Part shown: positions 13,565-21,300 of the stretch, piece by piece
Numbering within the stretch: position 1 is the first letter of the stretch
How the letters are laid out: every line of letters begins with the position of its first letter
DNA from: a virus
DNA: 27,412 nucleotides
Direction: 5' to 3' (one strand)
IMG/VR virus record: IMGVR_UViG_3300032087_002731
Location: 1 to 27,412 of that record
Program-made: the position numbers and the translations under genes
The notes under the pieces: model-generated
Databases searched by the model: none
What the model was told of the DNA's origin: nothing
The model's input: only the letters and a program-made list of their open reading frames with translations

Positions 13565-15360
13565 TTAGGTTAGCCTTCGACATTGAGACGAACGGCTTGC
13601 CCAGGAAAGGCATGAGCTGTGTCCACTGCATCGTCACCAAAAACCTTGATACCGGAGAAATCCTTCGGTACAACGACAGCGGTACTCACGAGTCTGTGAC
13701 TACTGGTGTCAACATGCTTGCAGAAGCTGACTTCCTAGTTGGTCATAACGTGATCGGCTTTGACGTACCAGCGCTGCAAGAGATCTATCCATTCTTTGAA
13801 CCAACGGCGAAGATTCTCGACACGTTGATTCTCAGTCGGATGTTCTACCCAGACATCCTGTCCATTGACTATCGCAAGCGTCCTGTCGCTATGCCGATGA
13901 AGCTTTTTGGACGCCACAGCCTTGAAGCCTGGGGCTATCGCCTCGGTGATTACAAGGGTGAGTTTGGTAAGGACACCGATTGGTCCGAGTGGTCTCAAGA
14001 AATGGAAGACTACTGCGAACAGGACGTTCACGTTGTTGAAACCCTGTATCGCCAGGTGTTTGAAGAGAAGGCTGGAAACCCTCTCGAAAAACATTCACAA
14101 GCCATTGACCTCGAACACCGCCTAGCCATCATCATGGCGAAGCAGGAGGCCTCTGGCTGGCCCTTTGACGTTGAGTCTGCGCAAAAGCTGGAGTCCACTC
14201 TCAGAACAGAGATGGACAAGCTTGCCGATCAAATGCGGGACACGTTCCCCCATGTGGACGGTGGACTTATGACGCCCAAGCGCAACAACAAAACCAAGGG
14301 CTACCTCGAAGGTGTTAGCTTCTGTAAGCTAAAGGAGTTCAACCCCACCAGCAGACAGCACATCGGATGGGCGTTTGCTACGTTCAGGGGCTGGAAGCCT
14401 GAACAATTTACAGATACCGGAGCACCTAAGATTGACGAAGGAGTCCTCCAAGCCATCGACACCGAAGAATCAAAAACCTTCGCTCGGATTCTGGAACTGC
14501 AAAAAGCCCTCGGGCAGCTCAGTGACGGAACCAACGCCTGGCTTAAAATGGTCACAAACCAAGGAAGGATCCACCATACTTGCCAACTTGCAACCAACAC
14601 CGGTCGCAACGCCCATTCCCGACCAAATCTTGGCCAGACGAGTTCGGACCCTCGTTGTCGTCAACTTTTTGGTCCTGGTAGCGGTATGCGTCAGGCTGCT
14701 GCCGATGCTTCCGGCCTGGAGTTGCGCATGCTTGGTCACTATCTCAGTTACTTTGATGGTGGTGCGTTCGCTGACGTTGTAGTCAACGGAGACATTCACC
14801 AACAGAATGCTGATCGTGTTGGTTGTACTCGTAAAGAGGTCAAGACTCTTACTTATGCCTTCATTTATGGGGCATCGGATAAGAAAATCGGATCAAGTCT
14901 AGACAAATCGTTAAATGAAACTGATGCGAAAAAACTTGGCAAAAAAATTAGGGCAAAATTTTTGGCGGCAATTCCAGGACTCGAGAGTCTCCTTGACGCT
15001 ATTGGGCACCGTGCTGAGTCTGACGTTATTGTTGGCTTGGATGGCAGACCCATCAAATTACAAGGGAAGAAACACGCTGCCCTCAACTACCTCCTCCAAA
15101 GCGCTGGAGCGATTGTGTGCAAGCGTTGGAATGTAATCCTTTACGACTGGTTCCAAGCACAGGGTCACGTCTGGGGCGTTGATTATCAATGGCTCGGATG
15201 GATCCATGACGAAATCCAACTCGCTGTCAAACCACAACTAACCGAAGATGCCAAGTTCGCGCTCGAATGGTCCATCGTCCAAGCGGGCGAGTACTACAAC
15301 CTCAAAGTCCCCCTCGCAGGGGAAGCAAAAGACGGAGAAACCTGGGCCGATTGTCATTGA
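13561..15360 (+). CDS. DNA polymerase family A (T7 gp5-like), no full thioredoxin loop
   Basis: Replicative polymerase, 599 residues against 704 in T7. ATG 13561 overlaps the previous stop and is preferred to the in-frame TTG 13552. The 3'-5' exonuclease domain has FDIETNG (D7, E9), a GHNVIGFD motif and YCEQDVHVV. Polymerase motif A is DASGLELR (D382), motif B has R424, K428 and Y432 in RKEVKTLTYAFIYG, and motif C is HDE (D550). The end (GETWADCH) matches T7 (GPNWAICH). The stretch between DTFPHVDGG and FNPTSR is about 30 residues where T7 has about 76 that bind host thioredoxin. Confidence 0.98.
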   Translation: MIRLAFDIETNGLPRKGMSCVHCIVTKNLDTGEILRYNDSGTHESVTTGVNMLAEADFLVGHNVIGFDVPALQEIYPFFEPTAKILDTLILSRMFYPDILSIDYRKRPVAMPMKLFGRHSLEAWGYRLGDYKGEFGKDTDWSEWSQEMEDYCEQDVHVVETLYRQVFEEKAGNPLEKHSQAIDLEHRLAIIMAKQEASGWPFDVESAQKLESTLRTEMDKLADQMRDTFPHVDGGLMTPKRNNKTKGYLEGVSFCKLKEFNPTSRQHIGWAFATFRGWKPEQFTDTGAPKIDEGVLQAIDTEESKTFARILELQKALGQLSDGTNAWLKMVTNQGRIHHTCQLATNTGRNAHSRPNLGQTSSDPRCRQLFGPGSGMRQAAADASGLELRMLGHYLSYFDGGAFADVVVNGDIHQQNADRVGCTRKEVKTLTYAFIYGASDKKIGSSLDKSLNETDAKKLGKKIRAKFLAAIPGLESLLDAIGHRAESDVIVGLDGRPIKLQGKKHAALNYLLQSAGAIVCKRWNVILYDWFQAQGHVWGVDYQWLGWIHDEIQLAVKPQLTEDAKFALEWSIVQAGEYYNLKVPLAGEAKDGETWADCH

Positions 15361-16096
15361 GCCTGAGCTTCGCATTGATGCTGACTACTATGCGTACCGC
15401 AGGTGTCAGGTCAATGAGCAAGAACTTGATTGGGGTGGTGATGTAATCACTATCTACAGTAACTTCAAGGAAGTCATTCGTGGCTTCCAAGAAGACATCA
15501 ATCAACTGAAGAGACGCTTTGATACCGATCGTGTCTTGTTGTTCTTCTCGGACAGCAAGAACTTCCGCAAAACTATTGACCCTGAATACAAGGGTAAACG
15601 CACCAAGCGGAAACCGGTCGGGTACAAACGGCTTCTTGAATGGTGCTCTAACCATTACAAGACTATCCGTTATGACAACATCGAAGCAGACGACGCATTG
15701 GGTCTGGAATGTCATCTCGATCCTCGCGATTTTATTCTTGTTAGCCCTGACAAGGACATGAAACAGATCAGCTGCAACCTCTTCAACGGGGAAGAGCTGA
15801 CCTTTACCACACCTGAAGAAGCTGACTACTGGTTCTGGCGACAATGCCTTACGGGTGATCCGGTGGATGGCTACAAAGGCGTACCTGGCGTTGGTGCCAA
15901 AGGTGCCGAAAAGATACTTGCCAAAGCTGAAGATCCATGGCAGTCTGTGGTGGCCTCTTATGAAAAAGCGGGCCTCTCTCTTGACGATGCCATCCGTAAC
16001 GCTCGTCTCGCCCGGATTCTCCGGCCTGGTGAGTACAACTCCACCACTAAGGAGCCAATCCTATGGACCCCTCCATCATCTACGGGCTCGACATAG
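15248..16096 (+). CDS. 5'-3' exonuclease (T7 gp6-like), start uncertain
   Basis: Degrades DNA and removes primers. Conserved with T7 gp6: LRIDADYYAYR near the start (T7 MDGDWLVF), FSDSKNFRKTIDPEYK with KRKPVGYKRLLEW, IEADDALGLE, SPDKDMKQI, and GYKGVPGVGAKGAEKI. The only ATG is 15248, which gives a 282-residue product with a Ser/Lys/Thr-rich first 35 residues lying wholly inside the polymerase gene. No ATG, GTG or TTG follows before the conserved part. An ATT at 15356 overlaps the polymerase stop as ATTGA and could be a rare start giving 246 residues. Confidence 0.93.
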   Translation: MPSSRSNGPSSKRASTTTSKSPSQGKQKTEKPGPIVIEPELRIDADYYAYRRCQVNEQELDWGGDVITIYSNFKEVIRGFQEDINQLKRRFDTDRVLLFFSDSKNFRKTIDPEYKGKRTKRKPVGYKRLLEWCSNHYKTIRYDNIEADDALGLECHLDPRDFILVSPDKDMKQISCNLFNGEELTFTTPEEADYWFWRQCLTGDPVDGYKGVPGVGAKGAEKILAKAEDPWQSVVASYEKAGLSLDDAIRNARLARILRPGEYNSTTKEPILWTPPSSTGST

Positions 16097-16365
16097 CGCT
16101 CGTTCTACTAATCATTTATGTAGCAGCGCCTAATGTCTTCGAATACTTTCTCCTTCTCCTCGCCGGACTACCCACATGGGTGGCACTCCGAATCAGAGGA
16201 ACTAAACTCAGAGTCCAGCTCTGGATCGACCGACAGTCTTTCCGACCTGGAGTTCTGGGACGATTACTTACGCAAGTCCAGCTCTTTCAAATTAGACGCA
16301 ACCCTGCCTACCGTGACCTCTTCGACCAAGTCAAGTCCCAGTCACTACAAGAGGGGGACGATTGA
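16063..16365 (+). CDS. Membrane protein, 100 aa, unknown
   Basis: ATG 16063 overlaps the exonuclease gene end by 34 bases. Residues about 9-42 are strongly hydrophobic (IALVLLIIYVAAPNVFEY, then FLLLLAGLPTWVALR), one long or two short membrane helices. A basic amphipathic tail follows (RRNPAYRDLFDQVKSQ). Size and layout would fit a holin or replication-membrane anchor, but position within replication genes argues for caution. Not recognised. Confidence 0.7.
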   Translation: MDPSIIYGLDIALVLLIIYVAAPNVFEYFLLLLAGLPTWVALRIRGTKLRVQLWIDRQSFRPGVLGRLLTQVQLFQIRRNPAYRDLFDQVKSQSLQEGDD

Positions 16366-16528
16366 AGTTTGGGACTTCATAATTGATCAAGATTTGGACT
16401 ACCTTGCCGGCAACTGTATCAAGTACATTTGTCGAGCAGGGTTCAAGGGCCAAGAGACCGAGCTAGATGACTGGCTCAAGGTTCAGGCCTACGTCAACCG
16501 CAAAATCCAGCACCTCCTGTCCAAATGA
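16313..16528 (+). CDS. DUF3310 protein (T7 gp1.7 nucleotide kinase family)
   Basis: The sequence SPSHYKRGTIEVWDFI, then LAGNCIKYICRAGFKG and DDWLKVQAYVNRKI, is the full DUF3310 signature, shared with T7 gp1.7, a nucleotide kinase. The frame is open back to ATG 16133 (131 residues), but that extension is Ser-rich and overlaps the membrane protein in another frame. GTG 16313 gives 71 residues and the normal lead-in length for this domain, so I choose it. It overlaps MazG at ATGA and belongs to the nucleotide-metabolism cluster. Confidence 0.8.
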   Translation: MTSSTKSSPSHYKRGTIEVWDFIIDQDLDYLAGNCIKYICRAGFKGQETELDDWLKVQAYVNRKIQHLLSK

Positions 16529-16908
16529 AACCACTGTTTCAGCAAGCGATTGAGTTCCGTCAAGCAATGGGTCAGCCCCTGGCTACGACAGATGAACGTG
16601 TTCATGAACTCCAGTTTGATCTCATTAAAGAAGAGTTCGAAGAGTTCTCTGAAGCATTTGACCATGAGTTCAGTGACCTTGGTTCCCTTGATGAGACCCG
16701 TGTTCATCTGCTCAAAGAGCTTTCTGATCTGGTATTTGTTTGTTACCAATTTGCAGCCGCTCGTGGCTGGGACTTAGACAGTGCCATGCGGCGCGTGTTC
16801 GAGTCGAACATGAGCAAACTCGTTGACGGTAAACCCCTTCGCCGTGACGATGGAAAAGTTTTGAAGGGACCCAACTACCAACCTCCTGTTCTCGACGACC
16901 TCATCTGA
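16525..16908 (+). CDS. mazG: MazG-like nucleotide pyrophosphohydrolase
   Basis: A 127-residue all-helical protein with the MazG/HisE-type metal site: EEFEEFSEA near residues 36-44 and ELSDLVFVCYQFA near 66-78 (E-x-x-E and E-x-x-D). Members hydrolyse non-canonical or normal NTPs; in cyanophages MazG-type enzymes are also discussed for ppGpp control, which is not shown here. The DGK-x-x-R-R-D-D-G-K end with GPNYQPP is typical of phage members. Overlaps its upstream neighbour and precedes RNR. Confidence 0.88.
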   Translation: MKPLFQQAIEFRQAMGQPLATTDERVHELQFDLIKEEFEEFSEAFDHEFSDLGSLDETRVHLLKELSDLVFVCYQFAAARGWDLDSAMRRVFESNMSKLVDGKPLRRDDGKVLKGPNYQPPVLDDLI

Positions 16909-16909
16909 C

Positions 16910-18331
16910 ATGACCACCCCTCAAAAGATCGCACGCACTGGCCGTGTTCAAAATTGGATGGACAACCCTGAGTCCCGCCTGCCAGTCTCGTGTACCGTCT
17001 TTGTTGTCGATGACAGCATGGAGGGACCGGAGGGTCTGGAGGCCAGCTGGCGCTACGTCAGTCACGCCTTGCGTAATGGTGCTGGTGTTGCTGTCCACCT
17101 ATCCAAGCTCCGTCCCAAGGGCGCAGAGAACGGTAAGGGCTTGACTGCTTCTGGTCCTGTGTCCTTTGGCCGTATCTATTCTACTCTTAACGAAGTCATT
17201 CGTAGGGGCGGCCATTACAAAAACGGCGCATGTGTGTTGCACCTCGATTATACGCACCCAGACGCACTTGAGTTTGTTAATGCGACTCGAGCTGAGCTGC
17301 CCTGGGTTAAGCGTTGCCTTGATGTAGATGCAAACTTCCTGATTGAGGCATCGCCTGAATTGGTTGAAGCTACTATCGAAGGCATTAAGAAAGGTGACAT
17401 CTGGCTCAACAAGATTCGCTACGATTCTTACGGCGCTCGTATCTACGGTAATGTATGTTTGGAGGTGTATCTCCGCAGTCGTGGCACTTGTTTGCTTCAG
17501 CATATTAACCTTGGTGCATGTAAACCAAGTGAACTTGCGGATGCATTTGTTGATGGAATGACTTCCCTGGTTGATCTCCACGGCAAGACCGGTGTGGGTG
17601 AGACTGGGGAATACCTTCCTCCTGAGACTGACCGTCAGGTTGGCCTCGGCATCCTTGGTCTGGCTAACTTCCTGTGCCAGAACGGCGTCACTTATAAAGA
17701 GTTTGGAAACGCCCTAACCAAATTCCATACTCATCAACCGGAGGACACTCCGGCTTATCGCCTTGTATCTGAACTCGCAAAGGCCATTGAGTTGTCATCA
17801 CAGATCGCTCGTCTCCACAACATGGATCGAGCATTTGCGATCGCACCCACGGCTTCTTGCTCTTACAACAACGTCGATCTTCGTGGGTATACTACTGCCC
17901 CCGAGCTGGCCCCTCCTATCAGTCGTCACGTCGATCGGGACAGTGGCACTTTTGGAGTCCAGTCTTATGACTACCCGCCGGATGTTGAGATTGCAGCTGA
18001 AGTAGGCTGGGACGCTTACACCGAAGTGGTGGACGGTATTGTCAAACTCTACCGTGACACACTTCTCTTCCACGGTTACAGTTTCAACAGCTGGTCTGAC
18101 GTTGTTACCTACGATCGGGGCTTCATCCAGACTTGGTTGAACTCACCTCAGACAAGCCTTTACTACAGCCTCCAAGTCCAACCGGACACCCAGTCCAAGG
18201 ACGATGCACTGGCTGCGCTTGATGAGGACTTCCGAGACCTCTTTGGTTTTGAGACCGAGGTTGACCCCGACTGCGGCTGTCCCAAACAAGTAGAACCAGA
18301 AAACGAAATTTGTATTCCTTGCGGAGAATGA
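16910..18331 (+). CDS. nrdA: Ribonucleotide reductase large subunit, compact class I type
   Basis: Reduces ribonucleotides. At 473 residues it is far shorter than E. coli NrdA (761): the ATP-cone and the rest of the N-terminal domain are missing, so the overall activity site is absent. Active-site residues are present: C28 (RLPVSCTVF), N181-x-C183-x-E185 (YGNVCLEV), C194 (GTCLLQHINLGA), and PTASCSYN. Adjacent Y418-Y419 in TSLYYSLQ match E. coli Y730-Y731 of the radical path, which favours class I over the B12-dependent class II. The redox tail has C468 and C471 in ICIPCGE. Cyanopodovirus enzymes of this type were first called class II and later reassigned in the literature. Confidence 0.95.
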   Translation: MTTPQKIARTGRVQNWMDNPESRLPVSCTVFVVDDSMEGPEGLEASWRYVSHALRNGAGVAVHLSKLRPKGAENGKGLTASGPVSFGRIYSTLNEVIRRGGHYKNGACVLHLDYTHPDALEFVNATRAELPWVKRCLDVDANFLIEASPELVEATIEGIKKGDIWLNKIRYDSYGARIYGNVCLEVYLRSRGTCLLQHINLGACKPSELADAFVDGMTSLVDLHGKTGVGETGEYLPPETDRQVGLGILGLANFLCQNGVTYKEFGNALTKFHTHQPEDTPAYRLVSELAKAIELSSQIARLHNMDRAFAIAPTASCSYNNVDLRGYTTAPELAPPISRHVDRDSGTFGVQSYDYPPDVEIAAEVGWDAYTEVVDGIVKLYRDTLLFHGYSFNSWSDVVTYDRGFIQTWLNSPQTSLYYSLQVQPDTQSKDDALAALDEDFRDLFGFETEVDPDCGCPKQVEPENEICIPCGE

Positions 18332-19056
18332 ACGCAACTTCCCCTTACGATCAAGTCGTCAGCCGAAAGCGTAAATGGACGCCTTTGGCTGTTCAAAAAG
18401 GCAAGGTGGTTGATGGGTCTGAGGACACGCTCAAGCGTGCCCTTGGGCTCCGTCACCTCGAACTGCCTGTGCGTGAGTTCCTACAGCAGGGACTCGATCG
18501 CGAACTGCCCAACACGCCTGGCCTGCGTGAAGCTTTGATGTCCAACCAGTTGGATGAAGAGCGCCACGACCAGGCTTTGAACTATGTCATTGATGCCCAC
18601 GGTGCAGACCTGAAGCATGAAGATGAGGCAAAGCACATCCTCAAGGCTTGGCTAGAAGCACCAGAGCATCCAATTCTGAAAGCAGCTATCCTTGAACGCA
18701 GTGTCTTCTTCGTCATCCTTCCCTTCTTCCGATTCAACGGAGACATCGGAATCCGCAGCACCGCAGCAGACATCAGCCGAGACGAGCAAACCCACGTCGC
18801 CATACACTCGATGGTCTGCTCCGAGCTGGGCCTCAAGTCCACACCAAGCCTCAATCGACTACGCCGAGCGACTGTCGGATGGGTGATGGACACCCTTGGT
18901 TCTTCTGAGAATAAGTATCTGGATAAGGACTTCTGGATGAACCAATCAGACTCGCTCTATGAGCGGGGTAAAGCACCTGGCCTCAAGGACACGCAGCGAA
19001 GCAGAATGCCCGCGTTCTTTGAGGCATCCAACGTTGACCTTCCACAGTATGGATGA
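18328..19056 (+). CDS. nrdB: RNR small subunit-like ferritin-fold protein without radical Tyr
   Basis: ATG 18328 overlaps the alpha stop (ATGA); the in-frame TTG 18310 is less likely. The 242-residue protein has the NrdB metal ligands: E77-x-x-H80 in DEERHDQ, E123 in ERSVFF, and E153-x-x-H156 in RDEQTH, with D152 matching E. coli D237. The first acidic ligand is E45 or E50. In E. coli the radical Tyr lies four residues after the first ligand His; here that site is L84, with Y86 two further on. The end NVDLPQYG has a Tyr that could act like Y356. It therefore looks like a radical-generating partner with an unusual metal or radical site. Confidence 0.88.
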   Translation: MNATSPYDQVVSRKRKWTPLAVQKGKVVDGSEDTLKRALGLRHLELPVREFLQQGLDRELPNTPGLREALMSNQLDEERHDQALNYVIDAHGADLKHEDEAKHILKAWLEAPEHPILKAAILERSVFFVILPFFRFNGDIGIRSTAADISRDEQTHVAIHSMVCSELGLKSTPSLNRLRRATVGWVMDTLGSSENKYLDKDFWMNQSDSLYERGKAPGLKDTQRSRMPAFFEASNVDLPQYG

Positions 19057-19249
19057 CCAAAACGTGCCCCTTGCCCTCGTGGTAGGGGGCCGTGTGGATC
19101 TTCTCAGACTCATTGCTGAGTTAGAAGAGAGGTATCCAGACCGCTTTCCAGAACACACTATCTCCGAGCGTGAGCTTTCGTTTCGCGCCGGAGCTATTGC
19201 TGTAATTAAGTACTTAAAAGCAAAAACCCAAAATGTGTCTAGCTCCTAG
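19049..19249 (+). CDS. Conserved small protein upstream of portal, 66 aa
   Basis: ATG 19049 overlaps the nrdB stop. The pattern LEERYPDRFPEHTISERELS followed by FRAGAIAVIKYLK resembles a small unknown protein (Y-P-D, then S/T-E-R-E, then G-x-x-x-V-x-x-L-K) that I recall near portal genes of other marine podoviruses. Probably a virion or assembly accessory protein. It overlaps the Pro-rich gene by 17 bases. Confidence 0.7.
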   Translation: MDDQNVPLALVVGGRVDLLRLIAELEERYPDRFPEHTISERELSFRAGAIAVIKYLKAKTQNVSSS

Positions 19250-19499
19250 TATGCCGGCTCCGCCGCCGCCCCCTCCGGCCCCTGAGATGCCCGCGCCTCC
19301 CCCGCCGCCTCCGGCACCCCCTGCCCCTCCTCCGGCTCCTGTTAGCGCTGGTGAGAAGGTGGCAACTATCAAGAGTAAAGCTGCTACCCGTGGCGTCGAA
19401 GGTAAAGCCAAAGGTGCTCAAGCCTTTGCCCGCCCTCAAGCTAAGGTCGGTACTATCACCGGCATGGCCTCTGGTCTTAACGTTCCCGGATCTAAGTAA
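19233..19499 (+). CDS. Pro-rich small protein before portal (T7 gp7.3 position)
   Basis: An 88-residue protein starting Met-Cys, with Pro/Ala making up most of residues 5-36, then a basic middle (IKSKAATRGVEGKAKG) and the end GLNVPGSK. T7 gp7.3, a tail-assembly protein, holds the same place and also has a Lys/Ala-rich body with a Gly-Ile-Asn end. The relation is by position and composition only. Its stop overlaps the portal ATG. Confidence 0.7.
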   Translation: MCLAPSMPAPPPPPPAPEMPAPPPPPPAPPAPPPAPVSAGEKVATIKSKAATRGVEGKAKGAQAFARPQAKVGTITGMASGLNVPGSK

Positions 19500-21121
19500 T
19501 GGAAACCTCGTCTGCCGCTTCACGCTACGCTCGCTTAGCCAGCGACAGAACGATCTTTCTGGATACTGCCCGTGACTGTGCGAAGCTATCTCTGCCCTAT
19601 CTGCTGACCCCTACGGGGGTTGTCAATGGGCAGAAGCTTCCTACCCCGTGGCAGTCAATCGGTGCCAAAGGCGCGAACGTCATGGCCTCGAAGCTTATGC
19701 TTAGTCTGTTCCCTGTGACAGCTACGTTCTTTAAGCTTCAGATCAACGACGGTAAGCTCGCCTCGGACCCCAGTTTAGATGTAAAGATCAAATCTGAGAT
19801 CGACTTGAGCCTGTCCAAAATGGAACGGGTTATCATGCAACACATTGCCGAATCACAGGATCGTGTGATCCTACACCAGGCAATGAAACATCTAATTGTA
19901 ACCGGGAATGTCCTGGTCTACATGGGTTCGAGTGGTGTCAAATTGTACCCTCTTGACCGCTATGTGGTCTGCCGTGATGGAGAGGGACAACCCACTGAGA
20001 TCGTTACTGTTGAATCAATTAACCGTCAATTCCTACCTGAAAAATTTCAGAAGCCTAAGTCCGGCATCAATCGAGTGGATGACAACACTGCCACTCCTTC
20101 TATTGATGTCACGGTAGGTGAGGATGAAGCTGCTGTATACACTTGGGCCAAGCTCCAAGATGGACAGTGGCGTTGGCGACAAGAAGTAGATGGTGAGATC
20201 ATAGAAGATAGCTACGGCAAAGCTCCTAAGACTCAAACCCCCTGGCTGCCCCTTCGCTTTAACATTGTCGATGGTGAAGACTACGGACGTGGCCGCATTG
20301 AAGAATACCTCGGTGATCTTAAGTCGCTTGAGGGGCTCATGCAAGCTATGGTCGAAGGCTCCGCTGCTTCTGCTAAGGTGGTCTTTCTGGTATCTCCTTC
20401 TGCTACCGTCAAGCCTTCTACTTTGGCAAAGGCCGGCAATGGAGCCATTATCCAAGGCCGTCAAGAAGATGTGTCCGTGGTACAAGTAGCCAAGCAGGCT
20501 GACTTTGCCAGCGCATATCAAATGATTACTCAGCTCACACAGAGACTGAGTGAAGCGTTTCTTATTCTTACGGTACGTCAGTCTGAACGGACGACCGCAG
20601 AAGAGATCCGCGCTACCCAGCAAGAACTCAACGAACAGCTGGGTGGTATCTATGGGAACCTGACCACTGAACTGTTGCAGCCCTACCTTCAGCGCAAGCT
20701 GTTTGTGTTGCAACGTTCGAAGATCCTTCCCAAGCTTCCTAAGGGTGTGGTGTTCCCCACCGTCATCGCAGGTATTGAAGGTGTTGGCCGTGGTCAAGAC
20801 CGTGAGTCCCTGATGATGTTCCTTCAAACTGTGTCCCAGGCCCTTGGTCCTGAGGCAATGGTTAAGTTTGTAGACCCCGAAGAAGCAATCAAACGTCTGG
20901 CTGCTGCTCAAGGCATCGACACTGTGAAGCTGGTTAAGACCGCCGATCAGCGTCAGCAAGAGGAACAACAGATGCGTCAACAAATGGCACAAGGACAACT
21001 GCTGGGTCAAGCCGGTCAGCTTGCAAAAGCTCCGATGATGGATCCTGATAAGAACCCTGGTGTCATGGATGCAATACAAAACACCGTCAATGGAATCTCA
21101 AGCGCCGCTCAACCCCAGTGA
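19499..21121 (+). CDS. Portal / head-tail connector protein (T7 gp8-like)
   Basis: Forms the dodecameric portal through which DNA enters and leaves. At 540 residues it matches T7 gp8 (536). Recognisable parts include the PWQSIGAKGANVMASKLML stretch near residue 45, LKYP-like and LPLRFN segments, DYGRGRIEEYLGDLKSL, and ERTTAEEIRATQQELNEQLGG near residue 365. The Gln/Met-rich tail (QQEEQQMRQQMAQGQ) is common in portals of this group. A small Lys/Pro-rich gene overlaps its end. Confidence 0.97.
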   Translation: METSSAASRYARLASDRTIFLDTARDCAKLSLPYLLTPTGVVNGQKLPTPWQSIGAKGANVMASKLMLSLFPVTATFFKLQINDGKLASDPSLDVKIKSEIDLSLSKMERVIMQHIAESQDRVILHQAMKHLIVTGNVLVYMGSSGVKLYPLDRYVVCRDGEGQPTEIVTVESINRQFLPEKFQKPKSGINRVDDNTATPSIDVTVGEDEAAVYTWAKLQDGQWRWRQEVDGEIIEDSYGKAPKTQTPWLPLRFNIVDGEDYGRGRIEEYLGDLKSLEGLMQAMVEGSAASAKVVFLVSPSATVKPSTLAKAGNGAIIQGRQEDVSVVQVAKQADFASAYQMITQLTQRLSEAFLILTVRQSERTTAEEIRATQQELNEQLGGIYGNLTTELLQPYLQRKLFVLQRSKILPKLPKGVVFPTVIAGIEGVGRGQDRESLMMFLQTVSQALGPEAMVKFVDPEEAIKRLAAAQGIDTVKLVKTADQRQQEEQQMRQQMAQGQLLGQAGQLAKAPMMDPDKNPGVMDAIQNTVNGISSAAQPQ

Positions 21122-21281
21122 TTTTGAAGTCACTCAAGCACCGTCTGCTAAGCCCACTCCTCTTTCACCAAATAAGAAGCGGGCTGGCAAACCCAGTGTC
21201 AAACAAAACAAAGTTAAACCTGAACCAAAGAAACGGGTAAGCACTCCTGGTCTTGGTATGGTTTCAATTACCACTCACTAA
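21090..21281 (+). CDS. Small Lys/Pro-rich protein, 63 aa, unknown
   Basis: ATG 21090 lies inside the portal gene end (32-base overlap). The product is basic and Pro-rich (SPNKKRAGKPSVKQNK, PEPKKRVSTPG), probably disordered, ending SITTH. It lies between portal and scaffold, so a head-assembly accessory role is plausible. Not recognised. Confidence 0.6.
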   Translation: MESQAPLNPSDFEVTQAPSAKPTPLSPNKKRAGKPSVKQNKVKPEPKKRVSTPGLGMVSITTH

Positions 21282-21300
21282 TTACTGCTAATCCACCGCT

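Noticed and set aside
19233-19345. Pro-repeat region as a tandem DNA repeat
   Set aside because: The CCG/CCC/CCT codons vary, so it is a Pro-rich protein segment rather than a precise nucleotide repeat.
20033-21079. Long open frame on the - strand inside the portal gene (348 codons); similar long frames at 22377-23330 and 770-1501
   Set aside because: Each lies wholly opposite a well-supported gene with conserved protein motifs; the antisense products have no recognisable motif and arise from the codon bias of the sense gene.
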